In this document: positions 8,177-16,759 of the stretch, in pieces
Layout of the letters: each line of letters opens with the position of its first letter
How positions within the stretch are numbered: position 1 is the stretch's first letter
Assembly: GCA_036272935.1 (NCBI GenBank)
Contig: DATAXP010000075.1
Location: 1 to 64,000, forward strand
Direction: 5' to 3'
From: DATAXP01 sp036272935
GTDB taxonomy: Bacteria; Planctomycetota; Planctomycetia; Pirellulales; PNKZ01
Length of the DNA stretch: 64,000 bases
Made by a program: the position numbers and the translations under genes
Notes under the pieces: generated by a model
What the model was told of the DNA's origin: nothing
What the model saw: only the letters and a program-made list of their open reading frames with translations
Database searches by the model: none

Positions 8177-9355
8177 TCACACGCTCACAAACGACGCGGG
8201 ATCGGTCCACTGCCCCAACTCTTCCTGGAACAACTTGCTCTTGTCGACTTCCAACTGGCCGTCGTCGGCCAGGCGGATCGAATAACGCTCTAGCGGCCGC
8301 GGCGCCGGTCCCTCGAAATTGATCCCATCCTTGTAGAAGCCGCTGCCGTGACACGGGCACTTGAACTTCTGCTCGCCTTCCAACCAGTTCGGCGTGCATC
8401 CGAGATGCGTACACACGGTGCGAAGCGCGAAAATCTCGCGCTGCCCCGCCACCTCGGTGTTCACGATCCATACGCCGAACAGGGCTTTGAATTTTTCTTC
8501 CACGCTGCCTGGCGGGAAGTCGGTCGGAAAGCCAACTTTGAATCGGCTCGGCGGCTCGGTGAGGATGTTCGGAAACATGAACCTCGCCAGCCCCAGCGTC
8601 CACAACCCAGTGGCTGCCGAGAGCGTCGTGAAGCCGACGGCCAGGAACGAGCCGAACAGCAATTGCATGAACGATCGACGCTCGTCGTCGGCCGGCGGCT
8701 TTTCCTTGGGCTTCGCGGCTGCCGGCTTCACGGGCATCGGTGGCACCGTGACCTTCGACTGCGCGACCTTGATTTCTTTGTCCTTCACCACGCCCGGTGC
8801 GATGGCCGATTTCGACACCGGTCCCGGCTTCGCCCCACCGCGGGCGGCAGCGAGAATGCTCGCCGTATCTTTCACCGGCTTCGCCGCAGCCGCCCCCGGC
8901 GCGGGAGCTGAGGCGGGCGTGGGCTTGGCCTTGTCGGCGGCAGGTTTCGCGGCAGCGGGCTTTGCTGCGGGCGCAACCTTCGCCGCACCGGCAGACTTCT
9001 CGGCAGCCGGTGCTTTGGGCGCCACAGGCTTCGCGCCGGATTTCTCCGCGCGAGCCATCGCCATCATCTCGGCGACACTCGGCCGCGCGCCGCCGGCCTT
9101 TGCGGCAGCGGGTTTGGCGGCGGGCTTCACTGGAGCGGGCTCAGGTTCCGCCGCCTCCACCGGCGCTTCGGCAACAACTTCGCCAGGCGCTTCGTCAGCC
9201 GGCGCCGGCTCAGCGCTTGCTTCCGGCGCCGCCACGTCGGCCGCAGGTTCTTCGACCGGCGCCTCGCTAGGCGCAGCGTCCGCGCCTCCTTCGCCGTCCA
9301 GCCTGCGACAGATCGCGATCATCTCCGCGATCGATGGTCTTTTCTTCTCGGCCAT
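8177..9355 (-). CDS. Rieske iron-sulfur protein with long N-terminal arm
   Basis: 392 residues. The C-terminal domain has both Rieske cluster motifs, CTHLGC and CPCHGSGF, giving two Cys and two His ligands for a 2Fe-2S centre plus the disulfide Cys pair. A membrane helix (about 230-255, LLFGSFLAVGFTTLSAA) precedes it, as in normal Rieske subunits. The first ~228 residues form an Ala/Pro/Lys-rich arm, predicted to be cytoplasmic and disordered. It contains a repeated short motif: RPSIAEMIAICR near the start, RPSVAEMMAMAR near residue 90, and a weaker DTASILAAAR near 170. A canonical Rieske subunit is about 180-200 residues, so this is roughly double. First gene of the operon; the divergent gap upstream should hold its promoter. 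Function is certain for the Rieske domain, while the role of the arm is unknown. Confidence 0.93.
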   Translation of the reverse strand: MAEKKRPSIAEMIAICRRLDGEGGADAAPSEAPVEEPAADVAAPEASAEPAPADEAPGEVVAEAPVEAAEPEPAPVKPAAKPAAAKAGGARPSVAEMMAMARAEKSGAKPVAPKAPAAEKSAGAAKVAPAAKPAAAKPAADKAKPTPASAPAPGAAAAKPVKDTASILAAARGGAKPGPVSKSAIAPGVVKDKEIKVAQSKVTVPPMPVKPAAAKPKEKPPADDERRSFMQLLFGSFLAVGFTTLSAATGLWTLGLARFMFPNILTEPPSRFKVGFPTDFPPGSVEEKFKALFGVWIVNTEVAGQREIFALRTVCTHLGCTPNWLEGEQKFKCPCHGSGFYKDGINFEGPAPRPLERYSIRLADDGQLEVDKSKLFQEELGQWTDPASFVSV

Positions 9356-9649
9356 GCGCCTTTAGCTCACTTGGCGACAAACTTGCCGATCGAACGTCCC
9401 GGAAAAAACCGGCTCCCCCTCGGCCGATTCACGATCGTTCCAGCGCACGTTCTTGCGCTGGTTGCCGATTCGTGACTTTTTTCACGAACCACGTTCTAAC
9501 GGATCAAGAACAGTTGTCAACCTCCGCAGGAATCGGATTGCCACGAACGCGATCTCGCTCGGGCAAGAAAGCGCTCAAGGTACACGCTCGGCGCGCGGAA
9601 GTACAATATTGGCGGTCGAAAACTTCGCCTGTTTTCCGCGGACTGCCGA
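9356..9649. promoter_or_regulatory. Divergent intergenic region upstream of the respiratory operon
   Basis: 294 bases without a gene between the divergent Rieske and D-glutamate cyclase-like genes, so promoters for both should lie here. A perfect 8-base stem (CCAGCGCA 9440-9447 with TGCGCTGG 9454-9461) and a short inverted repeat TTCGTG/CACGAA near 9471-9488 are present. No convincing -35/-10 pair was identified by eye. Confidence 0.4.
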
Positions 9650-10639
9650 ATGTCGTCGTCGCTGCACTCGGTCTCGCCCCATTTCTGGTCCGAGTGCCGA
9701 AGGCTGCTAGCCCGCGACCCCGGCGGACGTGGCCTCACCGGCGCGGGCCCTGAGAACACGCTGTTGGCAGCGGCGGGACTCGAACCGGCAGCGCGCAATC
9801 TGGCGGCCGAGGCCACGAGCGTTGCCATCGTCACCGGCTTTTACGTCGAAGGACCGGCCGGCCCGACCATCGAAACCGACGGCCCCCCGGGAGCATTGCT
9901 CCTGGCGCGAGTGCTGAGGGCGCTAGGTATTAATGTCACCCTGGTCACCGATCCGTTGGGAATGCCGGTGCTCGAGGCCGGCCTGCGCCATCTCGACCTA
10001 CCCCACGACATGCTGCACGCGTTGCCTTACGAACCATGCGCCTCGCATCTGGTCGCCATCGAGCGCGCGGGACCAAGCCATACCGTCGACTCGCTGCGCG
10101 GGCAGCACGCGACGTCCGAGCAGCTTGCCGAATTCGAGCGCGACGTGCCGGCCGAGCATCGCGATCGCTGCCACAACCTGCGCGGCATCGACATTACACC
10201 GTCCACCGCGGCAGCGCACGCGTTGTTCGAGCAAGCAGCGGCGCAGAAGCCGCGCATCACGACGATCGGCATCGGCGACGGGGGGAATGAGATCGGCATG
10301 GGTTGTGTGCCGTGGGATGTGTTGCGGCGCGCGATCAGCATCGGCCCGGCAGCGCGCGTAGCTTGCCGCATCGCCACCGATCATTTGATCGTTGCCGGCA
10401 CGAGCGATTGGGGCGCGTACGCGCTTGCCGCGGGCGTGTGCGTGTTGCGCGGTCGACGCGACGTGCTCGAACCCTGCACCGCCGCGGCGCAAGAACAACT
10501 CATCCAGTGCCTGGTGCGTGATGGCGGCGCAGTCGATGGCATCACGCGACTTGCCGCACCCACGGTCGATGGCCTGCCGCTGGCAACCTATCTGCAAACG
10601 CTCGTCGGCATTCGGCGATTGTGCGAATTCGATTCCTAG
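9650..10639 (+). CDS. D-glutamate cyclase-like protein (DUF4392 family)
   Basis: 329 residues. The diagnostic block is IGIGDGGNEIGMG, with upstream TGFYVEG and downstream segments DHLIVAGTSDWGAYAL and LRDGGAVDGITR-like sequence, all characteristic of the C-terminal domain of D-glutamate cyclase, known in vertebrate mitochondria as DGLUCY. That enzyme converts D-glutamate to 5-oxo-D-proline. Bacterial members are soluble cytoplasmic proteins. The first ~50 residues are less typical. ATG 9650 lacks a strong ribosome site (weak GGACTG). Divergent from the respiratory operon and 83 bases upstream of purD on the same strand, with a repeat in between. Family assignment is good, exact substrate inferred. 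Confidence 0.75.
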   Translation: MSSSLHSVSPHFWSECRRLLARDPGGRGLTGAGPENTLLAAAGLEPAARNLAAEATSVAIVTGFYVEGPAGPTIETDGPPGALLLARVLRALGINVTLVTDPLGMPVLEAGLRHLDLPHDMLHALPYEPCASHLVAIERAGPSHTVDSLRGQHATSEQLAEFERDVPAEHRDRCHNLRGIDITPSTAAAHALFEQAAAQKPRITTIGIGDGGNEIGMGCVPWDVLRRAISIGPAARVACRIATDHLIVAGTSDWGAYALAAGVCVLRGRRDVLEPCTAAAQEQLIQCLVRDGGAVDGITRLAAPTVDGLPLATYLQTLVGIRRLCEFDS

Positions 10640-10665
10640 CGTGCTAAACCGCAAGCGACGGCTTC

Positions 10666-10697
10666 CCGAATCCTGACTCCTGAATCCTGGCCCCTTT
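10666..10697. repeat. GAATCCTGACTCCTGAATCC-type repeat
   Basis: Three imperfect tandem copies of a (GAAT/GACT)CCT unit between the D-glutamate cyclase-like gene and purD. It is another member of the short intergenic repeat families in this window. Confidence 0.65.
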
Positions 10698-10722
10698 TCA
10701 CCGACCGCCCTACAATACGGCG

Positions 10723-12000
10723 ATGAACGTTCTCGTGATCGGCAACGGAGGGCGCGAGCACGCGCTAGCTTGGAAACTGCGGCAGAGTCCGCGCGCCGGA
10801 AAGGTGTTCGTCGCGCCGGGGAACGCCGGCACCGCGCTCGATGCTGAGAATGTCGATATCGCCAGCACCGACATTCCGCGGCTGCTGAAGTTCGCCCAGC
10901 AAAATGTCAGTCTAACTGTCGTCGGTCCCGAAACGCCACTGGTGCTGGGGATCGTCGATGCGTTCCAGGCCGCAGGGCTGCGCATCTTCGGTCCCTCGAA
11001 AGCGGCCGCCGAGCTGGAGGGGAGCAAGGTTTTTTGCAAGAACCTGCTGCGGCACGCCAACGTGCCGACGGCCGAATACCGGGTGTTCAAGGCTCGCGAC
11101 CGAGCCATCACGTACCTGAAGGACCGCGAAGACGTTCCGGTGGTGGTGAAGGCCGACGGGCTGGCGGCGGGCAAAGGGGTGATCGTCTGCGCGACGCGGG
11201 CCGAAGCCTTGGAAGCGGTCGAGCGCATTGCCGGGGCGCGTGAGTTCGGCGACGCCGGCAATCAGATCGTGATCGAAGAGCGGCTCGATGGTCCCGAGGC
11301 TAGCGTGCTGGCGATCACCGACGGCCACACCATCGTTACGCTACCGCCGGCGCAGGATCACAAGCGCGCCGGCGACGGCGACACCGGCCCCAACACCGGA
11401 GGCATGGGCGCTTACTCCCCGGCCGGCGTCGTCGATGAAGAAATACTGCACTGGATCGAGGAGCACGTGCTGGTGCCGACGGTGCATGCCATGAAGCGCG
11501 CCCGGCGTCCCTTCCGCGGCGTGCTCTACGCCGGGCTGATGCTCACGAACCAAGGCCCGAAGGTGCTGGAATACAATGTCCGCTTCGGCGACCCCGAGTG
11601 CCAGCCGCTGCTCATGCGCCTGGAAAGCGATCTGCTAGAGGTAATCGAGGCGGTGGTCGACGGCCGGCTCGACCAGCTTCCGCCGCTGCGTTGGGATCCG
11701 CGCCCCGCGGTGTGCGTGGTGATGGCTGCAGAAGGCTACCCCGGCAAGTACGCACGCGGCGCACCGATCCGGGGGCTCGACGAGGCGGCGAAGGTGCCGA
11801 ACACCAAGGTGTTTTACGCCGGCACGGCCAGCTCGGGCGGGCAGGTGGTGACCGACGGCGGTCGCGTGCTCGGCGTCACCGCGCTTGGGGCGACTATTCC
11901 CACGGCGAAACTGCAAGCCTACACCGCCGTCAAAGCAATCCGCTGGCCCGGCGCCTGGTGCCGCAAAGATATCAGCGACAAGGCAATGACGGGGAAGTGA
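10723..12000 (+). CDS. purD: Phosphoribosylamine--glycine ligase
   Basis: 425 residues, the normal length for GAR synthetase, the ATP-dependent second step of purine synthesis that joins glycine to phosphoribosylamine. Seen features: N-terminal dinucleotide-like start VLVIGNGGREHALAWKL, the ATP-grasp central segment (VVVKADGLAAGKGV), the signature GPNTGGMGAYSP, and the metal/ATP site LEYNVRFGDPECQ. The C-terminal domain ends with a typical AYTAVKAI segment. It stands alone rather than in a purine operon and faces a convergent hydrolase gene, with a long imperfect inverted repeat starting directly after its stop codon. Start ATG 10723 gives the expected family N-terminus. Confidence 0.96.
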   Translation: MNVLVIGNGGREHALAWKLRQSPRAGKVFVAPGNAGTALDAENVDIASTDIPRLLKFAQQNVSLTVVGPETPLVLGIVDAFQAAGLRIFGPSKAAAELEGSKVFCKNLLRHANVPTAEYRVFKARDRAITYLKDREDVPVVVKADGLAAGKGVIVCATRAEALEAVERIAGAREFGDAGNQIVIEERLDGPEASVLAITDGHTIVTLPPAQDHKRAGDGDTGPNTGGMGAYSPAGVVDEEILHWIEEHVLVPTVHAMKRARRPFRGVLYAGLMLTNQGPKVLEYNVRFGDPECQPLLMRLESDLLEVIEAVVDGRLDQLPPLRWDPRPAVCVVMAAEGYPGKYARGAPIRGLDEAAKVPNTKVFYAGTASSGGQVVTDGGRVLGVTALGATIPTAKLQAYTAVKAIRWPGAWCRKDISDKAMTGK

Positions 12001-12100
12001 GCGGAAGATCACGAAAACACGAAAGTGTGAAAGACGAAAAGGCTGCATACATTTCGTCCGTTTCGTGTTTTGATCATTTCGTGCTTTCGTGATCCTCCGG
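12001..12100. repeat. Long imperfect inverted repeat between convergent genes
   Basis: The left arm 12001-12024 and right arm 12077-12100 pair at about 21 of 24 positions (arms rich in CACGAAA and TTTCGTG), enclosing further CACGAAAG/TTTCGTG units. It begins directly after the purD stop and its right arm forms the last codons of the convergent hydrolase gene. A bidirectional terminator role is plausible; a mobile origin is also possible. Confidence 0.65.
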
Positions 12101-13327
12101 TTTAACCATATCAACGTACTCCGAGCTTGCGGTGAGCGGGCCAGAGAGCACGTTGAAGAAGTACGCGGTCGTGCCGGCGGGGAGCGGAGCAGTGATGTCC
12201 ACCTTTGCCCCGTTGAGCTTCAACTCGGCCGCCGATTCCGTCCATTGGCGCGAACCGGTGTAGCCGGTGTCGATGGTGCTGAGCAGCACCGCGCGGTCGA
12301 TCGGCTTGGCGCTCTCGAACTCGACGCTCGCTCGGTCGCCATCGCGCTCCTGATGCAGTTGCTTGAGCCACGGCTTGCCGGTCGCCACCACCGACTCGGC
12401 AAAGGCGTAGCTGTCCTCGGGCCTCCAGCCCACCGTGTGTCCATGCCTCATGTCGGGCAGCACTGCGACCATGCGCGGCCCCAGCGCGGCACGGTAGGTC
12501 GCCTGCTGCGCGTCGAGCGGGAAATGCGTGTCGCGCAGCCAGGTGAGCCACAGTGCTGGCATCCGCGCCCGCGGCAGCCACGTCGTCGGTTCCCACACCT
12601 CGCGATACACCTGATTGTGCTCGAGCGCGCGAACGTAATGCTCCGCGGCGATCGGCAACTGGCCGCAGCCGTAGATCGGCACGGCAAAGGCGAACCGGGT
12701 GTCGATGCCCATCGCGGTCGACGTGATGATCCCGCCCCACGAGATGCCCGACAGGCCGACCTGCTCGGCGTCGACTTCCCGCAGCGAGCGGAGCAACGAG
12801 TTGGCTAGCGCCACATCGGCCACCGCGTGATACATCCACTGGTCTTCGATCGGCTCGGCGGCATCATCGTAGATGCCGGCCCGCTTGGGACCGGCCCATT
12901 CATGCTGCTGCCACCATTTGCCATCGGCGCTGCGCTCATCGGTCTGCCCTTCGACGGCAATCGAGATGGCGGCAAAACCGTGCTCGTTCCAGCGCTCGAC
13001 CCACTCGCGAAACGCCGTCCCGCCGCCGCCATGCACGAGCACCACGCCGGGGACTTTTGTGCCGCGCGTCTCCGGCAGCCCCATCCAGGCGAAGCATCGC
13101 GTCGGCTTGCCACGATAGGGTAGCGCGGCGAAGTAGAGTCGTCGGGGCGACACGTTGGCCGAATCAACCGGATACACCGCCGGTGCTGCGGTGAGTTGGC
13201 CCAGCGCCGCGACGCGCTGGCGCATCGCGGCAATCTGCGCCTCCGTCGCGGTCACCTCGACGGCGCCGCAGCCGGACGCGATCGCCAACAGAATCAAGCC
13301 GCCGAACAACACACGAGGGATCGTCAT
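12074..13327 (-). CDS. Secreted alpha/beta hydrolase (acetyl-xylan-esterase-like)
   Basis: 417 residues. An N-terminal signal with a lipoprotein-like end (LLAIASGC) predicts export. The alpha/beta hydrolase core includes VPGVVLVHGGGGTAF (oxyanion region), the nucleophile elbow GISWGG (Ser) and a late MRHGHTVG that can supply the catalytic His. A C-terminal domain of about 100 residues (ERDGDRASVEFESAKP onward) resembles a small beta-sandwich and may bind carbohydrate. The family includes dienelactone hydrolases and acetyl-xylan esterases, so deacylation of polysaccharides is likely but unproven. ATG 13327 is chosen because it gives the signal peptide; the frame stays open to 14170, but that part overlaps the divergent glycosidase gene. 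The final residues EDHESTK are encoded by the right arm of an inverted repeat. Confidence 0.75.
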   Translation of the reverse strand: MTIPRVLFGGLILLAIASGCGAVEVTATEAQIAAMRQRVAALGQLTAAPAVYPVDSANVSPRRLYFAALPYRGKPTRCFAWMGLPETRGTKVPGVVLVHGGGGTAFREWVERWNEHGFAAISIAVEGQTDERSADGKWWQQHEWAGPKRAGIYDDAAEPIEDQWMYHAVADVALANSLLRSLREVDAEQVGLSGISWGGIITSTAMGIDTRFAFAVPIYGCGQLPIAAEHYVRALEHNQVYREVWEPTTWLPRARMPALWLTWLRDTHFPLDAQQATYRAALGPRMVAVLPDMRHGHTVGWRPEDSYAFAESVVATGKPWLKQLHQERDGDRASVEFESAKPIDRAVLLSTIDTGYTGSRQWTESAAELKLNGAKVDITAPLPAGTTAYFFNVLSGPLTASSEYVDMVKPEDHESTK

Positions 13328-13405
13328 GAGATTCTTGACACACGGGTGGGGGCGATCAGAATGCGCCAGCGACTCGATTCTGCCACGGGCACCTGCGGCG
13401 AGCCA

Positions 13406-14509
13406 ATGAAAATCTTCCGCCATGCGGCGCTGGCCGCGGTATGTCTTATCGGCACCGCCCGCGCCGGCGAGAACCCCGACACGTTCGATCTGAGCCGCTG
13501 GATTCAGCCGGTCCCCGAGTCGGCGCGGTTCAGCGAGCCGGGGTACTTCGTGTGGTGCGGCTCGATGGCGCGCGGCGACGACGGTCGCTGCCACCTGTTC
13601 TACTCGCGGTGGCCCAAGCACCTGGGGTTCGATGCGTGGGTGTCGCATTCCGAGATCGCGCACGCCGTGAGCGAAGGGCCGCTGGGACCGTATCGGCCGA
13701 AAGACGCGGCTCTGCCCGTGCGCGGCAAGCAGTTCTGGGACGGCCTGTGTACGCACGATCCCACCGTGGTGCGGTTCGGCGCGAAGTTCTACCTGTATTA
13801 CATGGGCAACACCGCGCCCGAGTCCATGGGCGACCATCCTTCGCCCGAGGTGATGAAGGTCGAGCGCTGGGTGCACCGCAACAATCAGCGCATCGGCGTG
13901 GCCGTGGCCGACGATCCCGACGGACCGTGGACACGGCTCGCGGAGCCGATTGTCGCTCCGACCGCGGGGTTCGTCGACGCGCTGTGCTGCACCGATCCGA
14001 CCGTCACCAGCAGGCCCGGCGGCGGCTACGTGATGGTGTACAAAGCGGTCGGGGACAAGTCGCCGCTGCCGTTCGGCGGTCCCGTCGTACACGCGGTCGC
14101 CACCAGCGACACGCCCACCGGTCCGTTTCGCAAGCGTCCGCAACCGATCTTCACGAAGGAAGGCGTGCACTTCGTCGCCGAGGATCCGTTCATCTGGAAC
14201 GACGGCACGCGCTGCTGGGGGCTGTTAAAGGATCAGGGCGGCCACTTCACCGACCGCGCTGGCAGCCGGAAGTCGCTGGTGCTGTTCCGCTCGGACGACG
14301 GCATCGCCTGGCAGCTTGCGCGGCATCCGTTTGTCACTGCGCCGGAAGTGGCCTGGCAACATCGCGGCCACGCACAGCTCGCCCAGCTCGAACGGCCGCA
14401 GATTTGGCTCGAGCGTGGTCGGCCGGCAATCCTGTTCGCCGCGGCCGACGACTCTGAAAAACGCAGCGACTCGTTCAACGTCGCAATCCCGCTACGGCCG
14501 CCGGATTAG
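13406..14509 (+). CDS. Secreted beta-propeller glycosidase-like protein (GH43-type)
   Basis: 367 residues with a signal peptide (MKIFRHAALAAVCLIGTARA). The sequence shows blade-like repeats of a five-bladed propeller as in GH43/GH32/GH117 enzymes: FVWCGSMARGDDGRCHLFYS, LCTHDPTVVRFGAKFYLYYMG, CCTDPTVTSRPGGGYVMVYK and VAEDPFIWNDGTRCWGLL. The conserved acidic DPTV/DPFI blocks would provide the Asp of the active site; no substrate can be named. It is divergent from the alpha/beta hydrolase with 78 bases between starts, so the two may form a polysaccharide-degrading pair. ATG 13406 chosen for the signal peptide; the frame extends upstream to 13196 without support. Ends 8 bases before a large palindromic element. 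Confidence 0.75.
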   Translation: MKIFRHAALAAVCLIGTARAGENPDTFDLSRWIQPVPESARFSEPGYFVWCGSMARGDDGRCHLFYSRWPKHLGFDAWVSHSEIAHAVSEGPLGPYRPKDAALPVRGKQFWDGLCTHDPTVVRFGAKFYLYYMGNTAPESMGDHPSPEVMKVERWVHRNNQRIGVAVADDPDGPWTRLAEPIVAPTAGFVDALCCTDPTVTSRPGGGYVMVYKAVGDKSPLPFGGPVVHAVATSDTPTGPFRKRPQPIFTKEGVHFVAEDPFIWNDGTRCWGLLKDQGGHFTDRAGSRKSLVLFRSDDGIAWQLARHPFVTAPEVAWQHRGHAQLAQLERPQIWLERGRPAILFAAADDSEKRSDSFNVAIPLRPPD

Positions 14510-14516
14510 CGGACTA

Positions 14517-14638
14517 GAGCCGATCCGAAAACCGCGTGGGGCAGGCATTCCTGCCTGCCTTCGGTCAGCCTTTTCACGGCAGACACGAATGTCTGCCCCA
14601 CGCGACCATGGGTTGGTCAGCGGTTTTCTGATCGGCTC
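14517..14638. repeat. 122-base nested palindromic element
   Basis: Outer arms 14517-14535 and 14620-14638 match at 18 of 19 positions (GAGCCGATCCGAAAACCGC against its complement). Inner arms 14536-14559 and 14578-14601 match at about 21 of 24 (GTGGGGCAGGCATTCCTGCC type). It fits exactly between the convergent glycosidase and VWA genes and touches the stop codon of the latter. It could be a MITE-like repeat or a bidirectional terminator hairpin. No transposase is near. Confidence 0.8.
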
Positions 14639-15991
14639 TTATTCATCCACGCGGCGGTAGATGCCGTAGTTGTTCTGCGCGAGCTTCGCCAGGAACACGT
14701 CGAAATCGGAGCCCGGTAGTCCCGGCGCCAGGCCAATCGTGTAGATCGATTCGCGGCGCGTGCGGTTTTGCTTGCCGATCGCCTCGACGATCTCCGGCTT
14801 GTCGACGATCCGCCCGGCACTCGGCGCGCCGTCGGTCAGCAGATAGATCGACTCGGCGTTGAAGTAGAATGCCGTGTCCAGCGCGTCGTAGGTCGCCGTG
14901 CGATCGTCGGCTACCAGGCCTGCCACGAACCGCTGCGCGTCGGCCTTGTTGGCCGTCGAGGCATCGACCAACTGCCGGCGCCAACACTCGATCTGCGCGT
15001 TGTACGCCACGATGCTGAAGAACGTGTTCGCCTTCAGCCCCTGGATGGCGGCCGACAGTTCACGCTTGGCGGCGGCGATCCGCGGACCGTCCATGCTCCC
15101 CGAGCAATCGACGACGAACACCATCCGCTGTGCGTACAGCGGCAGGCCGTAGTAGCTGGTGCGGCCCCCCAAGTCGCCGACGCTTTGCAGCGGGCGTTCG
15201 ACCGGCTTGGGCGGAAGCTTCGGATAAACGAACGTCGCCTTGTTCTCCTTCCACCACTTGGCCCACTGATCGTTCTCGGGGAACTTCTGACCGCTGACGC
15301 GAGCCAGATGTTCGTAGGCATCGGCGTGCGCTTCGCCTTCGAGCTTCGGCAGTAACGTAACCAGCGCGTCGATGGCTTCGTTGTGCTCGATGCACGAGAA
15401 GGCCGCCAACGTGGCCCGCCGCACGCCGAACTCCTGCTCGAACAACCGCGTGCGCGTGATCTTCACCAGCGGCGCCAGGTCGGCAAGGTCGCCGTGCATT
15501 GCCAGCAAGTCGGCCAGGAACACCAGGAACGCGCCGCCGTCCTTCACGGTCGGCAGGTCTTCGTCGAGATAGCGCATCGTCGAGCGGTCGATGTTCTCGA
15601 TCGGCGAGCTGAGCAGGACGCCCATCACCATCACCGGGACTGGCCCAGGCCGCCCGCGCCGCGACTCGACGTTGAGCTGCGCGATCAGGAAATCGCACAC
15701 CTCCTGCTGACGGTTGATCTTCAGCAGCGTGTCGTAGGCGGTGCGACGGTTCTGCTCGACGTCGTCAACCAGGCCGTAGAGCATCAGGAAGCGGGCCGAA
15801 TCCTCGAACGCGTAGTCGCCCAGCGACGCGATCGCCTCGCGGCGAACGTCGGGATTAGGATTCTTGAGCTTGTTCTCAAGTTGCCGGCGCGCCTTGAGAA
15901 AGGCCTGATAATCGGCTGCATCGACCAGGTTTGGCGCAGCAGCCAGCGTCGCGGCAGCGATGACCAAGCCAGCGGAAGCGCGCAGGAACAT
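14639..15991 (-). CDS. Secreted VWA-domain protein with HEAT-like repeats
   Basis: 450 residues. The signal peptide (about MFLRASAGLVIAAATLAAAP) sends the protein out of the cytoplasm. Residues ~30-260 contain alpha-helical HEAT-like units (NPNPDVRREAIASLGDYA and EFGVRRATLAAFSCI). The C-terminal von Willebrand factor A domain has an intact metal-ion adhesion site start, VFVVDCSGSMDG (DxSxS), a later Thr in DDRTATYDAL and Asp in LLTDGAPS. Such proteins usually act by Mg-dependent protein binding. ATG 15991 gives a normal signal; an in-frame GTG at 16012 adds seven residues but has no ribosome site. Convergent with the glycosidase gene. No operon partner is visible, so the role is unknown. Confidence 0.8.
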   Translation of the reverse strand: MFLRASAGLVIAAATLAAAPNLVDAADYQAFLKARRQLENKLKNPNPDVRREAIASLGDYAFEDSARFLMLYGLVDDVEQNRRTAYDTLLKINRQQEVCDFLIAQLNVESRRGRPGPVPVMVMGVLLSSPIENIDRSTMRYLDEDLPTVKDGGAFLVFLADLLAMHGDLADLAPLVKITRTRLFEQEFGVRRATLAAFSCIEHNEAIDALVTLLPKLEGEAHADAYEHLARVSGQKFPENDQWAKWWKENKATFVYPKLPPKPVERPLQSVGDLGGRTSYYGLPLYAQRMVFVVDCSGSMDGPRIAAAKRELSAAIQGLKANTFFSIVAYNAQIECWRRQLVDASTANKADAQRFVAGLVADDRTATYDALDTAFYFNAESIYLLTDGAPSAGRIVDKPEIVEAIGKQNRTRRESIYTIGLAPGLPGSDFDVFLAKLAQNNYGIYRRVDE

Positions 15992-16066
15992 AACTCGACC
16001 TGAAAGGAACACACCGCCAAGGACGGCGACGACGATCTACCAATTGTCCCGTCGCTGGTGCGAGCG

Positions 16067-16675
16067 TCAAGGTTTCCGAGGCCGATCGTTGCCGTCCTCA
16101 TCGAGGTCCTCTGCGTATCCCGGCGGAAAAATCGATTCGCCGGCCACGGGCCGTTCTTTGGCTGTGTCGTCTGCCGGCACCGGCTCATCGAACTGCCGCA
16201 GCCAGTATTCGACGTCGTCGCTGGTGGCCGCCGCAGGGCGTTCCCGTGGCAAGGGTTGCGGACGCGCCAGCGCCGCCCGCCGGCGCCGCGCCTCGTCATA
16301 CCAAACCTCGCTGTCGACGGCCGTGGCGCGCCGGCGCCGCGCGGCCCGCTGCACGCGATGATCGCTGGAAACGACCGTGAGCTGCCGCGGCGCCGATTCG
16401 TGCTGGATTAATTCTTCGAGAAGATCGTCGGCGCTGGGATACCCCTTGGCAAAGCGCACGCACAGGCCGCGGTGCTCAAGCACGTCGGGCAGCCCCGGCG
16501 GAGCGCCGGCGGCGTCGAACACCACGGTTGCCGTCGCTCGCTCCTGCTGTTCGATCGCTTCAGCCACAAAGTTCAGCAGCGCCAGCCGCGAATGCTCAAG
16601 CCCCTTCGCCCCGCGCACTCGCCCAGCAATTCCGCCGGCGTGCATCAGGTTGTAACCGTCGATGAGCAGGCGCAT
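16067..16675 (-). CDS. NYN-domain ribonuclease (YacP/Rae1-like)
   Basis: 202 residues. The start MRLLIDGYNLMHA carries the first conserved Asp and Asn of the PIN-like NYN fold, and further acidic residues are in VVFDAAGAPPG, GYPSADDLLEELI and VVSSDHRVQRAA, which matches the YacP/Rae1 family of metal-dependent RNases. The last ~70 residues are charged and probably disordered (acidic DLDEDGNDRPRKP tail). Members of the family cut mRNA on the ribosome in Bacillus (Rae1); the same role here is inference. An extended start at 16711 would precede the RLLIDGYN block by twelve extra residues and is not favoured. It is the last normal-GC gene before the lower-GC restriction-modification genes. Confidence 0.8.
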   Translation of the reverse strand: MRLLIDGYNLMHAGGIAGRVRGAKGLEHSRLALLNFVAEAIEQQERATATVVFDAAGAPPGLPDVLEHRGLCVRFAKGYPSADDLLEELIQHESAPRQLTVVSSDHRVQRAARRRRATAVDSEVWYDEARRRRAALARPQPLPRERPAAATSDDVEYWLRQFDEPVPADDTAKERPVAGESIFPPGYAEDLDEDGNDRPRKP

Positions 16676-16759
16676 GGCGAACCACACTGCGACAGTCGTT
16701 TTACTTCGCAAACTTCCTCGTCACCGCGGCCTGGATTTGACTGCCGCGACAGTCGAACG

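Noticed and set aside
13328..14170. Upstream extension of the hydrolase frame on the minus strand
   Set aside because: It overlaps the glycosidase-like gene antisense, lacks family similarity, and the signal peptide begins at 13327.
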